Shown here in pieces: positions 13,891 through 15,852 of a DNA stretch of 15,852 nt. The stretch spans positions 1 to 15,852 of the forward strand of contig JBEKTY010000178.1 in NCBI GenBank assembly GCA_049515555.1. The letters are read 5' to 3'. Both the position numbers and the translations under genes were made by a program. The first letter of the stretch is position 1, and each line of letters opens with the position of its first letter. Source of the stretch: JBEKTY01 sp049515555. GTDB lineage: Bacteria; Planctomycetota; Planctomycetia; Pirellulales; Thermoguttaceae. The notes under the pieces are model-generated. The model had not been told where the DNA came from. It searched no databases and saw only the letters and a program-made list of their open reading frames with translations.

Positions 13891-15046
13891 CAGGATGCTT
13901 GACGCCGCGCTCCGCTACGCTGCTCTCGGCTTGTCGATCATCCCGACCGCGCCAAACAGCAAGAAGGCAGCCGGGAAGTGGAAGCGATACCAGAAGCAGC
14001 CGGCGGACGAGCAGCAGATTCGGAAATGGTTTGGCGACGGCCACGACTACGGAATAGCCGTGGTGCTGGGCAAGGCGTCTGGCGACCTGGCCTGCCGGGA
14101 CTTCGACGAAACGGAAGCCTACAGCCTATGGGCCCTGGACCATCCAGACCTGGACGCGAAGCTGCCCACCGTCGCCACCTCCCGCGGCTGGCATGTGTAC
14201 TTTCGGGTTGCCGATGCCGACCTGCGTTTTGTGGACCTACCCGATGGCGAGTACCGTGGCGACTCTGGCCACTACTGCCTGCTGCCGCCCACCCGGCACC
14301 CGGACGGCCCGATCTATAAATGGCGGGTTCCGCTGCCCGATGGTGAGATTCCGTTCGTTGCGGACGTTCGAGCGGCTGGCTTGCTCCCCCCGGGCGATTG
14401 TTACACAGAGAGCGCAGAAGACACAGGCCATGGGTATGCTGCGTCTACTGTGTCCTCTGTGTATCAGGGAGGGACAGGGGGAGAGAGAACGCTGCCCGAT
14501 CGGATTGAAAGAATGATCCAGGGGTGTCTGCCCACGGGCCCCGGCCGGCGTAACCGTCAGGTGTTCGAGTTGGCCCGCGCTATCAGGGCGGTCCCCGAAC
14601 TGGCCGGCGCCGAGGTGGACGACCTGCGATCGATCGTAGAGCGATGGCACACCCGGGCGTTGCCGTACATCAGAACGAAAAGTTTTACGGACACCTGGAT
14701 TGACTTCATCCACGCTTGGCCCGTAGTCAAGATTCCCAAAGGGGCGACGATGGCTTCGATCATGCAGAAGGCGTTAGATGGTCCAATGCCCAAAGTGGCG
14801 GAGCAGTATGAGGATGGGCCGATCCGGCGGCTGGTCGCGTTGTGCCACCAGTTGGATCGGGAGGCAGGTGGCAAGGCGTTTTTTCTGTCATGTCGCATGG
14901 CCGGCGAGTTGCTGGGGGTGCATTACGTCCAGGCGAACCGCTGGCTTTTCCTCCTGGACCACGACAAGGTGGTCAAACAGTTGAACAAGGGTGACCCCGC
15001 CAGACGACGCGCGGCCGAGTACCAATGGATCGAGGAGCGAACATGA
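13883..15046 (+). CDS. Primase-polymerase (prim-pol, bifunctional DNA primase/polymerase N-terminal domain)
   Basis: A 387-residue protein. Residues 5-165 match the bifunctional primase/polymerase domain of plasmid and phage replication proteins: ALRYAALGLSIIPTAPNSKKA, the metal-binding CRDFDE (71-76; Asp73 and Asp75), SRGWHVYFR (100-108; His104) and EYRGDSGHYCLLPPTRHPDG (123-142). The middle (about 170-205) is encoded partly by a palindromic repeat. The C-terminal part (about 310-385) ends in a probable winged helix, SCRMAGELLGVHYVQANRWLFLL. No helicase domain is fused, so a host or outside helicase would be needed. It should synthesise primers or DNA during element replication. ATG 13883 is preferred because GGGGA lies 5 nt upstream; 13871 and 13895 are alternatives. 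It overlaps the ParB-Toprim gene by 8 nt. Confidence 0.85.
   Translation: MNSRMLDAALRYAALGLSIIPTAPNSKKAAGKWKRYQKQPADEQQIRKWFGDGHDYGIAVVLGKASGDLACRDFDETEAYSLWALDHPDLDAKLPTVATSRGWHVYFRVADADLRFVDLPDGEYRGDSGHYCLLPPTRHPDGPIYKWRVPLPDGEIPFVADVRAAGLLPPGDCYTESAEDTGHGYAASTVSSVYQGGTGGERTLPDRIERMIQGCLPTGPGRRNRQVFELARAIRAVPELAGAEVDDLRSIVERWHTRALPYIRTKSFTDTWIDFIHAWPVVKIPKGATMASIMQKALDGPMPKVAEQYEDGPIRRLVALCHQLDREAGGKAFFLSCRMAGELLGVHYVQANRWLFLLDHDKVVKQLNKGDPARRRAAEYQWIEERT
14402..14463. repeat. Palindromic repeat embedded in the prim-pol coding sequence
   Basis: Left arms TACACAGAG (14402-14410) and GACACAG (14420-14426) pair with the contiguous right arm CTGTGTC-CTCTGTGTA (14448-14463); a 9-nt piece splits the left arm and a 21-nt segment forms the loop. 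It is read in frame as about residues 173-194 between the catalytic and C-terminal domains. The ACACAGAG/CTCTGTG motif resembles dispersed intergenic repeats of other bacterial genomes. Confidence 0.75.
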
Positions 15047-15123
15047 GCACGCTCGTCAGGAAGTTGGAAGCCGACCTGCCCAGCGGCGGCCACCGCGCCA
15101 CCAGGTTGGCGAGGGGAGCGTGA
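15043..15123 (+). CDS. MicroORF of 26 residues, coupled to the prim-pol stop
   Basis: Starts as an ATGA overlap with the prim-pol stop and encodes MSTLVRKLEADL followed by a Gly/His/Arg/Ala-rich end. No known domain. The overlap allows translation by reinitiation, and its own tail carries GAGGGGAG, which could serve a GTG at 15127. It may be a leader-type ORF rather than a functional protein. Confidence 0.35.
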   Translation: MSTLVRKLEADLPSGGHRATRLARGA

Positions 15124-15270
15124 GCTGTGAAGCTAGAACCAGTCGCCCACCGAGGAGGCGGCGCCCCGGCCTGCGTCCTGATGCCGCGGCCCGACGTGAA
15201 CTGCTGTTCCCACTTGCTGGACGACCGGCCAACAGCCATGATAGGCGCTCACCTTACGGAGGGCGACGTT

Positions 15271-15753
15271 ATGGCCAAGTGTGCCGAGTGTGGGTATTTG
15301 GCAGTACGACACTTAGAAACGCAGACGCTTGTGGGGCCAGGGAACCACCAGCGCAAAACCGGACAGCCACCGGAGGGCAACGGCCCCCGGGCCAACCTGG
15401 ACATCACTCCAGTTTGTGCCGTTGGGGTTCCCAGCTTGCGGGCAGACGTAGGCGAATCGGGCGTTCCCCATGCCGCCGCTGCTGCCCTGGCGATGAATAA
15501 CGACCGCGAGTGTTCCAAGTTCACACCGTTGATACCGGTTCTTACACCCAAGGAGCACCTGGATATGGCGGTACTGGAATGGCAACGCAAGTGCGAAGGG
15601 GAGGATCGACAGTGGCGAAGGGAGGAGGCTAAAGAACTACGGGATTTTCAGGATCGAACGCACAGAAAACAACGGGGTTTTCAGCGCAAACAGCACAGGG
15701 ATGACCTTCTATTCCGAACCATCCATCTTATTACTGGACTTTTGCAAACTTAG
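15271..15753 (+). CDS. Small Cys-pair (zinc-ribbon-like) protein of the element, function unknown
   Basis: A 160-residue protein when started at ATG 15271, which has GGAGGG 8 nt upstream; an in-frame GTG at 15127 would add 48 residues of low-complexity character. The N-terminus MAKCAECGYLAVR has a C-x2-C pair, and a further Cys occurs in ITPVCAVG, suggesting a metal-binding fold. The C-terminal half is highly charged and helical (WQRKCEGEDRQWRREEAKEL through HRKQRGFQRKQHRDD) and ends in the short hydrophobic LLFRTIHLITGLLQT. A truncated membrane anchor is possible, since the hydrophobic part is very short before the stop. It is the last plus-strand gene of the operon seen here and converges with a partial ORF on the other strand. 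Confidence 0.65.
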   Translation: MAKCAECGYLAVRHLETQTLVGPGNHQRKTGQPPEGNGPRANLDITPVCAVGVPSLRADVGESGVPHAAAAALAMNNDRECSKFTPLIPVLTPKEHLDMAVLEWQRKCEGEDRQWRREEAKELRDFQDRTHRKQRGFQRKQHRDDLLFRTIHLITGLLQT

Positions 15754-15852
15754 GCTAGTCGTATCTTAGCGAACACATGGTCAAGGTCCGTTCCGTGCTC
15801 TTGGACTTGTTGGACAACCCAGGTAAGGGTGGCGCGGAGCGTCTCGTTCAGC
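15750..15852 (-). CDS. Partial minus-strand ORF at the window edge (C-terminal 33 residues)
   Basis: On the minus strand the frame entering from the right edge reads LNETLRATLTWVVQQVQEHG and on to HVFAKIRLA before TAA at 15750-15752. The composition is protein-like (amphipathic helix), and the stop abuts the convergent plus-strand gene. No family is recognised. A competing plus-strand frame starts at ATG 15777 without a ribosome-binding site. Confidence 0.4.
   Translation of the reverse strand, partial: LNETLRATLTWVVQQVQEHGTDLDHVFAKIRLA

Noticed and set aside
15777..15852. Plus-strand frame from ATG 15777 reading into the right edge
   Set aside because: No ribosome-binding site, and it competes with a minus-strand frame that looks more protein-like; too short to decide.

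Overview
The window looks like chromosomal DNA of a GC-rich member of the Planctomycetota (Pirellulales- or Gemmatales-like). This is an inference from protein style: an FHA-GAF-SpoIIE phosphatase, a calcineurin-like phosphoesterase next to an unusual alpha/beta hydrolase, tandem AIRL-type TPRs, and abundant heptamer microsatellites and palindromic repeats. No rRNA or marker protein fixes the taxon.

Left part (1-5223): four genes lie on the minus strand. In transcription order they are an FHA-GAF-PP2C (RsbU/SpoIIE-type) phosphatase, a metallophosphoesterase overlapping an alpha/beta hydrolase, and the small trimeric protein CutA. Two copies of a ~127 bp palindromic (MITE/REP-like) element bracket the phosphoesterase-hydrolase-cutA block. 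Several period-7 simple repeats sit directly upstream of start codons. Region 5319-5963 holds microsatellites and otherwise no convincing gene.

Middle (5964-6824): a BrnT/BrnA-type toxin-antitoxin pair on the minus strand, then a tRNA-Gln(CUG) on the plus strand. The tRNA gene is the likely boundary of an integrated accessory element.

Right part (6825-15852): an accessory, plasmid- or satellite-like region. It starts with about 1.2 kb without a gene, rich in small repeats and dyads. Then come a DUF932 (phage/plasmid-like) gene, a convergent two-TM TPR protein ending in a KTSC domain, a hairpin-rich divergent intergenic region, a helix-turn-helix protein with a good terminator, and a compact plus-strand operon. 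The operon encodes a 64-aa protein, a fusion of a ParB N-terminal domain to a Spo11/topoisomerase VI-A-like Toprim protein, a primase-polymerase (prim-pol) protein, a 26-codon microORF and a Cys-pair protein. Several junctions are ATGA overlaps, so translational coupling is likely. A partial minus-strand ORF runs off the right edge. No integrase, helicase or second att site is visible, so the element probably continues beyond the window.

The most noteworthy item is the ParB-Spo11/TopoVIA-like fusion co-encoded with a prim-pol protein: a candidate replication or maintenance module of an integrated element. All functions are read from sequence motifs only; no database search was possible.
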